Assembly: GCF_000685355.1 (NCBI RefSeq)
Contig: NZ_JHET01000008.1
Location: forward strand, 178,260 to 242,259
Origin: Microbacterium sp. CH12i
GTDB taxonomy: Bacteria > Actinomycetota > Actinomycetes > Actinomycetales > Microbacteriaceae
Direction: 5' to 3'
Length of the DNA: 64,000 nucleotides
Position numbers and translations under genes: made by a program. The notes below the pieces were generated by a model. It did not search any database and was not told the DNA's origin. It was given only the letters and a program-made list of their open reading frames with translations. The first letter of the stretch is position 1. Each line of letters begins with the position of its first letter. Shown in pieces: positions 8,130 to 17,537 of the stretch.

Positions 8130-9316
8130 TTAGTCGACGACGAGCATGTCAAAGATGTGCTCACCGATGAGCAGGGACGCCGTTGCTGCCGGTGAGGGCG
8201 CGTTCAAGACGTGTAGCGTGCGGCCGCTGCGAACAAAGTGGAAATCGTCCAGCATCCGTCCGTCCTTGCCAACGGCCTGCGCGCGCACTCCCGACTGGGA
8301 AGAAGTGAGGTCGCCCGGCTGCAGTTCGGGAACCATTTCCCGCGCCGCGCGCAGCATTGCTCGACCGGAGAGCGAACGGAACACTTCTTTCACACCCACC
8401 CCGAGGTACCCGGCGCCCAGTTTCCAGGTGCCAGGAAATGCCAGAGAGTCGACCGTGTCTCGAAACGAGATCTTGCTCCAGGAATAGCCTTCGCGCGCCA
8501 ATGCCGGAACGCGTTCGGGCCGACATGCACCGTGCCATCGATCCCGCGAGTGAGGTGGACGCCAAGGAAAGGCAAATCTGGATCAGGAACCGGGTACACC
8601 AATCCCTTCACCAGGTGAGCTCGATCAGCGCGGAGTTCGCTGTACTCACCGCGGAACGGGATGATCCGCACGTCGACGGCAAGGCCCGAGCGCCGAGCGA
8701 TCCGGTCGGCGTGCAGTCCGCCACACACGGCGACGCGATGAGCGATGAGCGAAAGATCACCGGCGTCCACCCTCGCACCTTCCGGTGTCTCGACGACGGC
8801 GGACACCTCGGCTCCCAGCCGAATTTCACCGCCGGCCGCCCGTATCTCGGCAGCGAGCACGCGGGAGACCGCCCCATAGTCCACACGTCCGGTCGATTCG
8901 ACGACGAGTGCGCGCAACACCCGCAGATGCGGTTCTCGCTCAGCGAGCTCACCCGGTTCGGGATCGCGCACCGGCACGCCATTGGCGATACCCCTGGCCC
9001 GGAGCGCCTCCAGCCGCGGAATCTCCCCCGGTCGAGTGGCGACAACGAGTTTGCCAGGGACGTCGTAGGAGATGCCGTGCTCCTGACAGAACTCCTGAAT
9101 AAGGCGTCCACCACGAATCGCCAGGTCTGCCTTGAGCGACCCGGGGGCGTAGTACAGCCCCGAGTGAATGACACCCGAATTGCGGCCCGTCTGGTGCAGC
9201 GCGACATCCGGCTCCTTCTCGAGCATGACGAGGGGACGCTCCGGGTCACGTCGGAGCATCGCACGCGCCGTGGCAAGCCCCACGATCCCACCGCCGACGA
9301 CCACATTAGGCAGCAC
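8130..9316 (-). pseudogene. lhgO: L-2-hydroxyglutarate oxidase, frameshifted
   Basis: FAD-dependent oxidase converting L-2-hydroxyglutarate to 2-oxoglutarate, passing electrons to the membrane quinone pool in the E. coli enzyme. Reads from 9316 with a dinucleotide-binding start VVVGGGIVGLATARAML, then HQTGRNSGVIHSGLYY, PGKLVVA and VHLTRGIDG..VHVGPNA, all diagnostic. Near base 8505 one base is missing: adding a C restores NAFPALAREGYSWSKISFRDT and a C-terminus of about 120 residues ending at 8130, giving about 395 residues, the family length. Likely an assembly error in a short C run. It stands alone among unrelated neighbours. Confidence 0.88.
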
Positions 9317-9370
9317 GAGAGTTCCTTCCGTCAGGCGAGTCGCCTCACCTACCTACGTGACGCCCTCATC

Positions 9371-10561
9371 CTAGAGCTCACCTGGCCGCATTACCTCGGC
9401 GTCAATCGCTTTGATGATGCGCTGGGCGGCGGTATCTGGCTTCAGCTCGGACACCGTCGGCGCATCACTAACCGTTCGACCTCGCCCGCGTCGCGGTGCA
9501 TACACGAACAACGAGTGGAACAAGAACCTCGCGAAGAACGCGACGATGAGTGAGAGCCCGGTGGCCAGGACACTGGAGATGTGCCAGGTCTCGACCATGA
9601 GCGCCATGATGGGAATGCGCAGCGCCGCCTCGACGCCGTTGAAAGTCACCGATGCGCCAAAGCGAGCCCACGTGCCCCGAGCATCCTGACGCATGTCGGC
9701 GAAGACGAATCGCTCCTGCAGCACGAAGTTGCCGACTATCGTCGCTGCGGCGCCTATGATCGCCGCCCAGATGTAATCCATTCCCATGGCCGTGAGAGCC
9801 CACATGATCGTAAGATTCACGACCGCTCCGACGGCACCAATCAGCGCAAAGAGCGACATCTTGCCGAATCTCAGTCGCGTGAGGTGAGCAGCGAATGTAG
9901 CACCCTGACGCAGCGACGCCTTCGACGTTCCATTCCGGCGCTCGGAAAATTCCATCGGCACCTCGGCGATGCGCACGTCTGATCTCGCGAGAATCTCCAG
10001 CAGGATCTTGAACCCCCGCGGGCGCAGCTGCGCGAGATCGAATCGCCGGCGGTCGACGAGGAAGAACCCGGTCATCGGGTCAGTGCTGCGCGCCAGCCGC
10101 CGGGGAAACATCGCCTTGGTCAGCCAGGTCGCTGCCCGCGAGACTCCGAACCGCACGGCCGTGCCGAGCCCCCGCGAGTCTCCGCCACCGACATAGCGGG
10201 ATGCTGCGACGACGTCAGCGTCGCCCTGCTCGAAGCGCTCCACGAGCGCGGGGATCAGCTCGGGCGGATGTTGGAGATCGCCGTCCATCACGACGCAGAT
10301 GTCAGCCGCAGCCTCAGCAAGACCCAGCGCGACGGCGCCGCCGAGTCCGCCGGTGTTCTCCGCGCGATGGATCACCCGCACCGGCAGTGGCGCGTCAGCG
10401 GCGACCCGCTTGACCTCGGACGCGGTGTCATCTTTGCTGTCGTCGATGAAGAGGATCTCAGCCTCGTGGCCTGCCAGCGCTGCGCCGACACGTGCGACGA
10501 GCTCTGCGACGTTCGCACGCTCGTTGAATGTCGGCACGATGATCGTGACTGTAGTACCCAC
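9371..10561 (-). CDS. Polyprenyl-phosphate glycosyltransferase (GT2) fused to a GtrA domain
   Basis: 396 residues. Residues 1-235 are a DPM1-like family-2 glycosyltransferase: IIVPTFNERANV, FIDDSKDDT, the metal-binding MDGDLQHP, and STDPMTGFF. Residues 245-365 form a four-helix GtrA membrane domain (LFALIGAVGAVVNLTIMW ... FVLQERFVFAD). The enzyme probably charges a polyprenyl phosphate with mannose (or glucose), while the GtrA part anchors it or moves the lipid-linked sugar across the membrane for lipoglycan or protein glycosylation. In mycobacteria the two functions are separate proteins; fusions are common in other actinobacteria. Start from ATG 10561 is consistent with the fold. Confidence 0.88.
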   Translation of the reverse strand: MGTTVTIIVPTFNERANVAELVARVGAALAGHEAEILFIDDSKDDTASEVKRVAADAPLPVRVIHRAENTGGLGGAVALGLAEAAADICVVMDGDLQHPPELIPALVERFEQGDADVVAASRYVGGGDSRGLGTAVRFGVSRAATWLTKAMFPRRLARSTDPMTGFFLVDRRRFDLAQLRPRGFKILLEILARSDVRIAEVPMEFSERRNGTSKASLRQGATFAAHLTRLRFGKMSLFALIGAVGAVVNLTIMWALTAMGMDYIWAAIIGAAATIVGNFVLQERFVFADMRQDARGTWARFGASVTFNGVEAALRIPIMALMVETWHISSVLATGLSLIVAFFARFLFHSLFVYAPRRGRGRTVSDAPTVSELKPDTAAQRIIKAIDAEVMRPGEL

Positions 10562-10672
10562 GTGCCCCTCTTCTCATCACGGCACCCCTATCGTTTCATG
10601 CCATGCGATGGGTCGAGAACATCGTTGAGCCCCGTCAGCGCTCACCCATCCGCGACGTCGTATCCTGGATAT

Positions 10673-10935
10673 ATGACTTCTCCTGCCTCTGACACGATCA
10701 CCATGTTCGGCGCGAATGGTGCGGCGACTGCCGACGCACCAAGAAGCAGCTCGATGAGCTCGGTGTCGAGTACACGTACGTCGACCTCGCTGCCGACCCC
10801 GCCGCCGCGGATGTCGCGAAAGAGATCTCGGGGCGCACCAGCATCCCCGTCGTCGTCTACCCGGATGCGTCGCACCACGTCGAGCCTTCCAACGACGACG
10901 TCGCAGCGAAGCTCCGCGAGCTCTCCCTGATCTGA
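10673..10935 (+). pseudogene. Mycoredoxin/glutaredoxin-like protein, frameshifted
   Basis: Small thiol-disulfide oxidoreductase, about 87 residues when repaired. ATG 10673 begins MTSPASDTITMFGA; near base 10714 one G is missing, and adding it gives EWCGDCRRTKKQLDELGVEYT with the redox motif WCGDC, then GRTSIPVVVYPD (the cis-Pro of the thioredoxin fold) and a C-terminus ending at TGA 10935. The CxxC site resembles mycoredoxins that use mycothiol in actinobacteria. The stop codon lies in the first unit of an 18-bp tandem repeat. Probably intact in the organism. Confidence 0.82.
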
Positions 10936-10998
10936 GACTCCGGCCTGATCTGAGACTCCGGCCTGATCTGAGACTCCGGCCTGATCTGAGACCCCGGG
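10927..10998. repeat. 18-bp tandem repeat (three perfect units plus one diverged)
   Basis: Unit CTGATCTGAGACTCCGGC at 10927-10944, 10945-10962 and 10963-10980, with a degenerate fourth unit to 10998. The first unit is the last codons and stop of the mycoredoxin gene; since 18 is a multiple of three, each copy repeats the same in-frame stop. It fills the space to the MFS gene at 11027. Confidence 0.9.
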
Positions 10999-11026
10999 CG
11001 CAATCCCGCGCCGCTACACTGGCGCG

Positions 11027-12418
11027 ATGAGCACTGCCGCTCGCCATGAGCGAGCCTCCGTCCGCCTGCCCGTGCGCACGATCGTGAATTATGCGGTCGG
11101 ATCCCTCGGTACCGGCGGCTATTCGACCCTGCCAGGGCTAGTGCTGACGTACTTCCTTACCGACAACCTCGGTGTGGCCGCCCTCGCCGCGGGGCTCATT
11201 GTCACCGTGGCGAAGGTGTGGGACGTCATCATCGATCCACTGATCGGTGCGGCATCCGATCGACAGCTCGCCCGCACGGGCTCGCGTCGTGGATTCATGA
11301 TCATCGGCGCGCTCACGCTGCCGGTCTTCTTCGCGGCGACATTCGCCGTGCCGCCCTCCTGGGGCCCGGTCGCCAGTGCGATCTGCGTGCTGCTCGCCTT
11401 CGTCGCTACCGCGACCTCGTTCAGCCTGTTCCAAGTGCCATACATCGCGCTGCCGGCCGAACTCACCGACAGCTATGACGAGCGCACGCGCCTGCTCGGA
11501 TGGCGAGTCGTCGTGCTCACCGCAGCAATTCTGCTCTTCGGTGCTGGCGGCCCGATGCTCCGCCGCGCCACCGGCGACCAGGTCACCGGCTACCTGCTGA
11601 TGGGTATCGTCGCCGGTGTCGTCATCGGTGTGGGCATGCTGATCGCGAGCCGAACAGCGGATGCTGCGGCCAAGGTGACCCGTTCGGACGCTTCGACACC
11701 CACACAGAGCAGCCTCCGCACCCAGTACCTCTCCGGGTTCCGCGCGCTGCGCCGAAGCCTCCCCTTCCGCGCACTTCTGGGCACCTTCCTCCTCCAGGCG
11801 CTCGCCACCGGCACGATGCTCGCTGGCGCCCAGTACGTCGCCAGCTGGGTGCTGCACGACGAAGCCGCAGTCGAGGTGCTGTTCATCGCCCTCGTCGGTC
11901 CTGCCCTGATCGCGACCCCGGGCTGGACGGCGATCGCGAACCGCATCGGCAAGGAGCGGACCTTCCTCGGCGCCAGCATCCTGTTCCTCGCGGCGTCCGC
12001 CACCATCACCATCGCCATCTGGGCGCCTGGACCGTGGATCTACGCCTCCGTCGCGGTCGCCGGCGTCGCCTACGCCGGGCTGCAGTCACTGCCGCTGGCG
12101 ATGCTGCCCGACGTCATCTCCCACGACGAGCGCACCACCGGCCCCGGCCGGGCCGGTACTTTCACCGGCATTTGGACTGCCGGTGAAACGGTGGGCTTCG
12201 CGCTCGGCGCATCGGCTGTCTCGCTCATGCTCGCGCTGACCGGTTACGTCTCCAGCGTTGCGGGGGAAAACGTCGTGCAGCCAGATGCCGCCGTCACCGG
12301 AATCGTGCTCAGCTTCAGCATCCTGCCTGCGGTACTCATGGCGTTGAGCCTGATCCCGCTCGCTCGCTACACGCTACGGCGAGATGACATCGACGCCTCA
12401 CCGGTTGTGTCCACATAA
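11027..12418 (+). CDS. MFS transporter of the GPH (sugar:cation symporter, MelB-like) family
   Basis: 463 residues with twelve hydrophobic segments. Hallmarks of the glycoside-pentoside-hexuronide symporters are VWDVIIDPLIGAASDR after helix two and RRGFMIIGAL, with the acidic membrane residues used for cation coupling. Likely imports a sugar or glycoside with Na+ or H+; the substrate cannot be told. ATG 11027 follows the tandem repeat; the aldehyde dehydrogenase gene starts 30 bp after its stop with an AAGGAG site, so the two may be co-transcribed. Confidence 0.9.
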   Translation: MSTAARHERASVRLPVRTIVNYAVGSLGTGGYSTLPGLVLTYFLTDNLGVAALAAGLIVTVAKVWDVIIDPLIGAASDRQLARTGSRRGFMIIGALTLPVFFAATFAVPPSWGPVASAICVLLAFVATATSFSLFQVPYIALPAELTDSYDERTRLLGWRVVVLTAAILLFGAGGPMLRRATGDQVTGYLLMGIVAGVVIGVGMLIASRTADAAAKVTRSDASTPTQSSLRTQYLSGFRALRRSLPFRALLGTFLLQALATGTMLAGAQYVASWVLHDEAAVEVLFIALVGPALIATPGWTAIANRIGKERTFLGASILFLAASATITIAIWAPGPWIYASVAVAGVAYAGLQSLPLAMLPDVISHDERTTGPGRAGTFTGIWTAGETVGFALGASAVSLMLALTGYVSSVAGENVVQPDAAVTGIVLSFSILPAVLMALSLIPLARYTLRRDDIDASPVVST

Positions 12419-12447
12419 GCTGAGGACACCGCCAGAAGGAGACGACG

Positions 12448-14199
12448 ATGACGTCAGTGAGCACTACTACCCCGACAGCGTCCGGTATCGATGACGCCGA
12501 ACGCGAGCGCCTGGATGCCGCGATCGATGAGCTTTCCGAAGGGTCACGCACCTGGAGCGCTCTCAGTGTCGGCCAGCGCGCGACGCTGCTCAAAGCCGTG
12601 CGCGCGGGCGTGGCATCCTCAGCGGAGGAGTGGGCGCACACGGCGGCGGCTTCGAAGGGGCTGAATGGCAGCCATCCATTGCGCGGCGAAGAATGGCTGG
12701 CCGGACCGTACTGCACCCTGGGTGCGCTCGACGCATATACCGAGACGCTCTCACGACTCGCCGAGGGACGAAACCCCCTCGAAGGCATTCGCATCGACCG
12801 CGCACCGGGTGGGCGCACTCGCGTGCATGCTTTCCCGCTGGACGGCATCGACAAGGTGCTGCTGTCCGGATTCACCGGTGAAGTCTGGCTGGAGCCGGGT
12901 ACCACTCCGCGCGCGGCGCGCGCCAGCGCAGGACTCGTGCAGCGCACCCCGCAGGCTTCCGGCGGTGTCGGCCTCGTGCTCGGTGCTGGGAATGTCACCT
13001 CGATCCCGATCCTCGACGTGCTGTACGAGCTGCTCGCACACAACCGCACGGTGCTACTCAAGGTCAACCCGACGCAGGACGCCCTCGTCTCGGTCTTCGA
13101 ACACGCGCTGGCGCCCCTCATCGAACCAGGGTTCCTGCGCATTGTGCGCGGCGATGGCAAGGTCGGCGCCTACCTCACCGCACACGAGCAGCTGGTGCAC
13201 GTGCACATCACCGGATCCGCCCCGACATTCAACGCGATCGTGTGGGGCCCGTCAGGCACCGCAGCGGAGAAACGGCGCCGGGAGAACCGCCCGCTACTGA
13301 AGAAGCCGATCACGGCCGAGCTCGGCGGGGTCTCGCCCATCATCGTCGTGCCGGGCGAATGGTCCGAAGCCGACATCAGGTTCCATGCCGAACACGTTGC
13401 GACGATGCGGCTGCAGAACTGCGGCCACAACTGCATCGCCGGCCAGGTGGTGATCGTGTCATCCGACTGGGCGCAGGGCGATGCCTTCCGCGCCGCGCTT
13501 CGCCGCGCGTATGCGAAGGCTCCTGAGCGTCCGATCTGGTACCCCGGCTCAGATAAGCGCATGCAGCAGGCAACCGACGACTACCCGGATGCTCTGGTGC
13601 TCGGCGACCGCCTGCTCGTCGAGATCGGCGCGGAAGACGACCCCACGGCCCTGCAGAACACCGAATACTTCGCTCCGGTGCTCGGCGTCGTGGAGGTCGC
13701 CGGAACCGGCCAAGAGTTCGTCGATGCCGCCATCGCGTACGCGAACGATGAGCTGCAGGGCACTCTCGGAGCCAACCTGCTGATCGATCCGAGAACTGAG
13801 AAGTCACTCGGCAGTGGGTTCGAGCGCGCCATCACGGCGTTGCGCTATGGCTCGATCGCGATCAACGCGTGGACGGCCTTCGGGTTCCTCACCCCGACCC
13901 TCACCTGGGGCGCGTTCCCCGGGAACACCGTCGACGATGTCGGCAGCGGCATCGGCGTGGTGCACAACGCGTTGCTTCTCGACCACGTCGAGCGCTCCGT
14001 GGTGCGTGGCCCGTTCCGCCCGCTTCCGCGCTCACTGCCCATCGCGAACGGCGGCGGCCGCTTCACGGTCTTGCCGAAGCCGCCGTGGTTCGTCACCGCG
14101 CGCACGGGCGCTGAAACTTCCGAGGGGCTGACACGATTCCGCGCCACCGGCGGCATCCTGGGACTGGTGAAGACGCTGATGAAAGCAATGCGCGCCTAA
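12448..14199 (+). CDS. Aldehyde dehydrogenase family protein
   Basis: 583 residues, longer than typical 480-500-residue ALDHs. Contains the cofactor-binding region VLGAGNVTSIPILDVLYELL and TAELGGVSPIIVVPG, and a catalytic loop NCGHNCIAGQ with Cys325 and Cys329; the latter aligns with the usual catalytic position. Downstream come NTEYFAPVLGVVEV (the conserved E-x-F-x-P) and LGANLLIDP. A well-placed AGAAGGAG ribosome site precedes ATG 12448. The C-terminal 50 residues are an extension. NAD(P)+-dependent oxidation of an aldehyde is expected; substrate unknown. It follows the sugar symporter. Confidence 0.87.
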   Translation: MTSVSTTTPTASGIDDAERERLDAAIDELSEGSRTWSALSVGQRATLLKAVRAGVASSAEEWAHTAAASKGLNGSHPLRGEEWLAGPYCTLGALDAYTETLSRLAEGRNPLEGIRIDRAPGGRTRVHAFPLDGIDKVLLSGFTGEVWLEPGTTPRAARASAGLVQRTPQASGGVGLVLGAGNVTSIPILDVLYELLAHNRTVLLKVNPTQDALVSVFEHALAPLIEPGFLRIVRGDGKVGAYLTAHEQLVHVHITGSAPTFNAIVWGPSGTAAEKRRRENRPLLKKPITAELGGVSPIIVVPGEWSEADIRFHAEHVATMRLQNCGHNCIAGQVVIVSSDWAQGDAFRAALRRAYAKAPERPIWYPGSDKRMQQATDDYPDALVLGDRLLVEIGAEDDPTALQNTEYFAPVLGVVEVAGTGQEFVDAAIAYANDELQGTLGANLLIDPRTEKSLGSGFERAITALRYGSIAINAWTAFGFLTPTLTWGAFPGNTVDDVGSGIGVVHNALLLDHVERSVVRGPFRPLPRSLPIANGGGRFTVLPKPPWFVTARTGAETSEGLTRFRATGGILGLVKTLMKAMRA

Positions 14200-14221
14200 A
14201 CCAGCGCAGGTCGGGGCCGCG

Positions 14222-15091
14222 TCAGAGCTGGCTGCCGTCGATCGTGAAGGTGTCACAGCTGCCAAGGCCGTTCTTGTACCCTTGCGCGAACCATGCCTGA
14301 CGTTGCTCGCTCGAGCCGTGCGTCCACGACTCGGGGTTCTGGAAGCCGGACTGCTCCTGAATGTGATCGTCGCCGACGGCGAAGGCCGCGTTGAGGGCAT
14401 CTTGCAGCTGCGCCTCTGTCGGCTTCAGCAAGTAGGGGTTGCCCGCGGCATCCGTCTGCTCGGTCATGCGACCGATCCACGAACCGGCGTAGCAGTCAGC
14501 CTGAAGCTCAGTGCGAACGCTGTTGCTGTCCGGGCCGGTGCCGTTGTTCGGGTAGTCGGCCATGACGCCGGTGATGTTCTGGATGTGGTGGCCCCACTCG
14601 TGACCCACGATGTACAGCTGCGCGAGGTCGCCAGCAGAGGCACCGAACTGCTGCTGCATGAGATCGAAGAACGTCGGGTCAAGATAGACCCCCTGATCGG
14701 GTGGGCAATAGAACGGACCAACCGCATTGGATGCCGTGCCGCACTGCGTCGACGCCGAACCATCGACCACCGTGAGGGTCGGGGCGACGTACCCCTCGAC
14801 GTGCTCTCCCCAGTAGGCGTCGAGCGCGACCTGCGCGCCAGCCATGCGGCAGTCGACATTGCTGTTGGCGTCGGCGCCGGTGTCGCAGTTCTCGATGACA
14901 GAAGTGCCGCCGGATTGGCCGCCGCCGGTGTCACCCGGAATAAGTCCGGTGAGGTCAGTGCCGGTGAAAGCGCTGATCAGATACACGATTATGCCGACCA
15001 CGCCGACGCCGCCGGCCCCGGCGATCACGGCTGTCCGGCCACCACGACGAGTCTTGTTGCTCGAGATGTCAGCATCCGGATTGAAAGTCAT
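14222..15091 (-). CDS. Membrane-anchored neutral zinc metallopeptidase (YpfJ/KPN_02809 type)
   Basis: 289 residues from ATG 15091 (MTFNPDADISSNKTRRGGRT), chosen because 13 upstream residues encoded from 15130 look non-homologous. After a basic N-terminus there is one transmembrane segment (about 20-42), a Gly-rich linker, and the peptidase domain with the zincin motif HEWGH at 164-168, followed by ELQADCYAGSWIGR whose Glu is the probable third ligand. Four Cys in the ectodomain may form disulfides. Widely conserved family of uncertain substrate. Convergent with the aldehyde dehydrogenase gene. Confidence 0.9.
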   Translation of the reverse strand: MTFNPDADISSNKTRRGGRTAVIAGAGGVGVVGIIVYLISAFTGTDLTGLIPGDTGGGQSGGTSVIENCDTGADANSNVDCRMAGAQVALDAYWGEHVEGYVAPTLTVVDGSASTQCGTASNAVGPFYCPPDQGVYLDPTFFDLMQQQFGASAGDLAQLYIVGHEWGHHIQNITGVMADYPNNGTGPDSNSVRTELQADCYAGSWIGRMTEQTDAAGNPYLLKPTEAQLQDALNAAFAVGDDHIQEQSGFQNPESWTHGSSEQRQAWFAQGYKNGLGSCDTFTIDGSQL

Positions 15092-15148
15092 GGGATGAGA
15101 ATACCTCGGCGACTCGGCATGCGCGGGCAACGGCCGTAGGCTCGTGCC

Positions 15149-16138
15149 ATGGCTACCACGATCACGCTCACGGGTGCAGGCGGACAGATCGGCTACGCGC
15201 TGCTATTTCGCATCGCCGCAGGAGACCTGCTCGGCCCAGACGAAAAAGTGCGGCTGCGGCTGCTCGAGATTCCGCAGGGGCTGAAGTCTGCCGAGGGCGC
15301 TGCCCTGGAGCTTCAGGACGGCGCGTTCGATCTTCTTGAAGACGTCGAGGTGACCGACGACGCGGCGGTCGGCTTTGACGGCTGCAACCTCGCGCTGCTG
15401 GTGGGCGCTCGACCTCGCGGTCCCGGTATGGAGCGTGCCGAACTGCTGGCCGCGAACGCCGGAATCTTCGGGCCGCAAGGCAGAGCCATCGCCGAGAATG
15501 CCGCGGACGATGTGCGAGTCACCGTTGTCGGCAACCCCGCCAACACGAACGCGCTGATCGCCGCGACATCCGCTGAGGGCGTGCCGGCGGAGCGCTTCAC
15601 CGCGCTAACCCGGCTCGATGAGAACCGCGCGCGTGCGCAGCTCGCCTTGGCTCTGGATGCTCCGGTCTCGAGCATCCGCTTCGTCCCGATCTGGGGCAAC
15701 CACTCGGCCACCCAGTTCCCCGATGTTTCGCGAGCGACTGTCGACGGTCGCCCTGTCGTTGAGGCGCTATCCGAACGCGTCGGCGATGTGCGCACCTGGT
15801 TGGAGGACGCCTTCATCCCACGGGTCGCGAAGCGCGGCGCAGAGATCATCGACATCCGCGGTTCTTCTTCGGTGGCATCCGCCGCGAACGCGACAATCGA
15901 GCACGTACGTGACTGGGTTCACGGCACCCAGGAATGCACATCCGCCGGTGTAGTCTCCCGAGGCGAGTACGGGGTCCCCGAGGGTCTCGTCTGTTCTTTC
16001 CCGGTCGACTTCATCGACGGCAACTGGCGCATCGTCGAAGGCCTCGAGATCGACGCCTGGTCTCGAGCCCGCATCGACGCGTCGGTCGCAGAGCTCGTCG
16101 AAGAGCGCGACGCCGTGCGGGCGCTCGGGATGCTGTGA
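15149..16138 (+). CDS. mdh: Malate dehydrogenase
   Basis: NAD+-dependent oxidation of malate to oxaloacetate in the TCA cycle; 329 residues, the length of the actinobacterial/cytosolic type. The Rossmann start [23 protein letters not shown] segment (here [17 protein letters not shown]), substrate arginines in [29 protein letters not shown] and the catalytic His in [11 protein letters not shown] are all present. Divergent from the zinc peptidase with 57 bp between starts. Confidence 0.97.
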   Translation: MATTITLTGAGGQIGYALLFRIAAGDLLGPDEKVRLRLLEIPQGLKSAEGAALELQDGAFDLLEDVEVTDDAAVGFDGCNLALLVGARPRGPGMERAELLAANAGIFGPQGRAIAENAADDVRVTVVGNPANTNALIAATSAEGVPAERFTALTRLDENRARAQLALALDAPVSSIRFVPIWGNHSATQFPDVSRATVDGRPVVEALSERVGDVRTWLEDAFIPRVAKRGAEIIDIRGSSSVASAANATIEHVRDWVHGTQECTSAGVVSRGEYGVPEGLVCSFPVDFIDGNWRIVEGLEIDAWSRARIDASVAELVEERDAVRALGML

Positions 16139-16203
16139 CGATTACTCCATATCGCCCCCCCAACGGCACCACCACAGGGCAGAATGGGCGTGGAGGTGCG
16201 CCG

Positions 16204-16674
16204 ATGAGCGATTTGACTGATGTGACCACCGGAGCCGCGAGTGCTGCGGAGCCATTGACGAGCCCCCTGCACCTGCCGCATGCGGCAGCAGAGTGCCCGA
16301 AATGCTTCACCGAGCTGCAGCAGAACCACGACTGGTGGCACGCACGTCCGAAGGGCTCACGACTGGTCGGGCTTGTCGTCTCTCGCGAAGGAATGCCGCC
16401 GGTGGTCCAACAGCGTGACGACCTGACGCGTTTCGGTGTGCCGATCGATGGCTTCCGTCACCCCGCACCAGACATCCTGGAGAGTTGGGGTGACCGACTC
16501 AACCGGCTCATCACAACGCTGCGCACCGGCGATGTGCTCGTCGTCGCGAACGTCCACGCTCTCGGCCACGACCGCGACGAGGAAACACGCACAATCACTG
16601 AGTTGCGCCGCCGCGGCATTATCGTGAAAGTTCTCAGCCACGACGCACGTCACCTCGCTGACGCTGTGCGCTGA
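16204..16674 (+). CDS. Resolvase-domain-like protein without DNA-binding domain
   Basis: 156 residues from ATG 16204 (MSDLTDVTTGAA). Residues 54-156 follow the serine-recombinase N-terminal fold: LVGLVVSREG at the place of the catalytic Ser strand, QQRDDLTRFGVPIDGF, then LITTLRTGDVLVVANVHALG and ITELRRRGIIVKVLS. The Ser is kept, but the usual ARVST context is degenerate and there is no C-terminal HTH. A CPKC pair and WWHARP precede the domain. It may have lost recombinase activity and serve a regulatory role. It lies downstream of mdh and converges on the secretion locus. Confidence 0.65.
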   Translation: MSDLTDVTTGAASAAEPLTSPLHLPHAAAECPKCFTELQQNHDWWHARPKGSRLVGLVVSREGMPPVVQQRDDLTRFGVPIDGFRHPAPDILESWGDRLNRLITTLRTGDVLVVANVHALGHDRDEETRTITELRRRGIIVKVLSHDARHLADAVR

Positions 16675-16684
16675 GGGCGCCTAC

Positions 16685-17461
16685 TTATTCGGCATCGGAG
16701 TCGCTCTGCTTGCGCAGCACCTCGTCATCGAGAAGAGGAAGGTCCGCGCGGGTAACCACGTGTGACGTCACCGCGTACTCGACCAGGCGAGCACGGCGGT
16801 TGGTCGCCAGTTTCCCTGGGCCACCGCGAAGGCCCTGCACTCCCATGCGATCAAGCTTGTCGCAGACGTTGTCGAGTTTTCGATTGAACTTGCTCATCGT
16901 CCATCCGAGACGCTCAGCGGCAACACTCGACGATGGCAGCTCGTTCATGCTCACACCCTCACGTCTCAGCATCGGCTCGGCGAGAGCGACGATGAGCTGC
17001 TTCTGCATCGCGGTGAAGCTGGCAGGCATCACTGTCGTCTCGCCACTCATCGACACTTCCACGTGACGAGAAACGTCATAAGGCGCTTCATCCGTATGAA
17101 GGCTCAACTCATAGGTGAACGGGCCAGCGGTGAACACGATCACGCTGCGTTCGAAGACAAGCGGCATTCGCGCCCCTGGTGAGAGCCACGATTGGACCGC
17201 CCCACCGGCGCTAGAGATGGTGGCAGCGAGGCGCACGCCTACGTTCGCCAGCCACCACAGCCCGTCGCGGTGCTGAAGCTCTAGAAAATGTCGGTGCAAG
17301 TAGGGGTTGTCGTCGATCTCTACGTCACCTTCGCGACCGATGATGAACGGTTTCCCGACGGGTACCTCGTACCACTCTCCGGCGAACTCAAGACGCAACG
17401 GCTTCGCCTCCGCTGCGTTGGCGACTCCCGCAGGTGCGGTATCAGAATTCAAATCAGTCAC
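16685..17461 (-). CDS. FHA domain protein with C-terminal winged-helix-like region
   Basis: 258 residues from GTG 17461, chosen for the strong AGGGGGG site six bases upstream; a longer ATG form from 17515 is possible. An FHA domain occupies about residues 20-110 (FIIGREGDVEIDDNPYLHRHFLEL, with the Arg and His-x-x-x that read phosphothreonine, then WWLANVGVRLAATI). From about 150 a helical region (MQKQLIVALAEPMLRREGVSM ... ERLGWTMSKFNRKLDNVCDKLDRMG) looks like a winged helix. Last gene of the minus-strand secretion locus; could couple kinase signalling to DNA or protein targets. Confidence 0.75.
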   Translation of the reverse strand: MTDLNSDTAPAGVANAAEAKPLRLEFAGEWYEVPVGKPFIIGREGDVEIDDNPYLHRHFLELQHRDGLWWLANVGVRLAATISSAGGAVQSWLSPGARMPLVFERSVIVFTAGPFTYELSLHTDEAPYDVSRHVEVSMSGETTVMPASFTAMQKQLIVALAEPMLRREGVSMNELPSSSVAAERLGWTMSKFNRKLDNVCDKLDRMGVQGLRGGPGKLATNRRARLVEYAVTSHVVTRADLPLLDDEVLRKQSDSDAE

Positions 17462-17537
17462 GTAGTAACCCCCCTGCGCAACATCTTGCCACGTAGGTGT
17501 TACCGACACGTGCACGCGCCTTCAGTGATCCATGAGG

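Noticed and set aside
8357..9553. 398-residue open frame on the plus strand
   Set aside because: Antisense to the L-2-hydroxyglutarate oxidase gene, no recognisable fold.
15934..16203. Upstream in-frame extension of the resolvase-like gene
   Set aside because: Overlaps the end of mdh, Arg-rich and unlike the family; ATG 16204 is the natural start.
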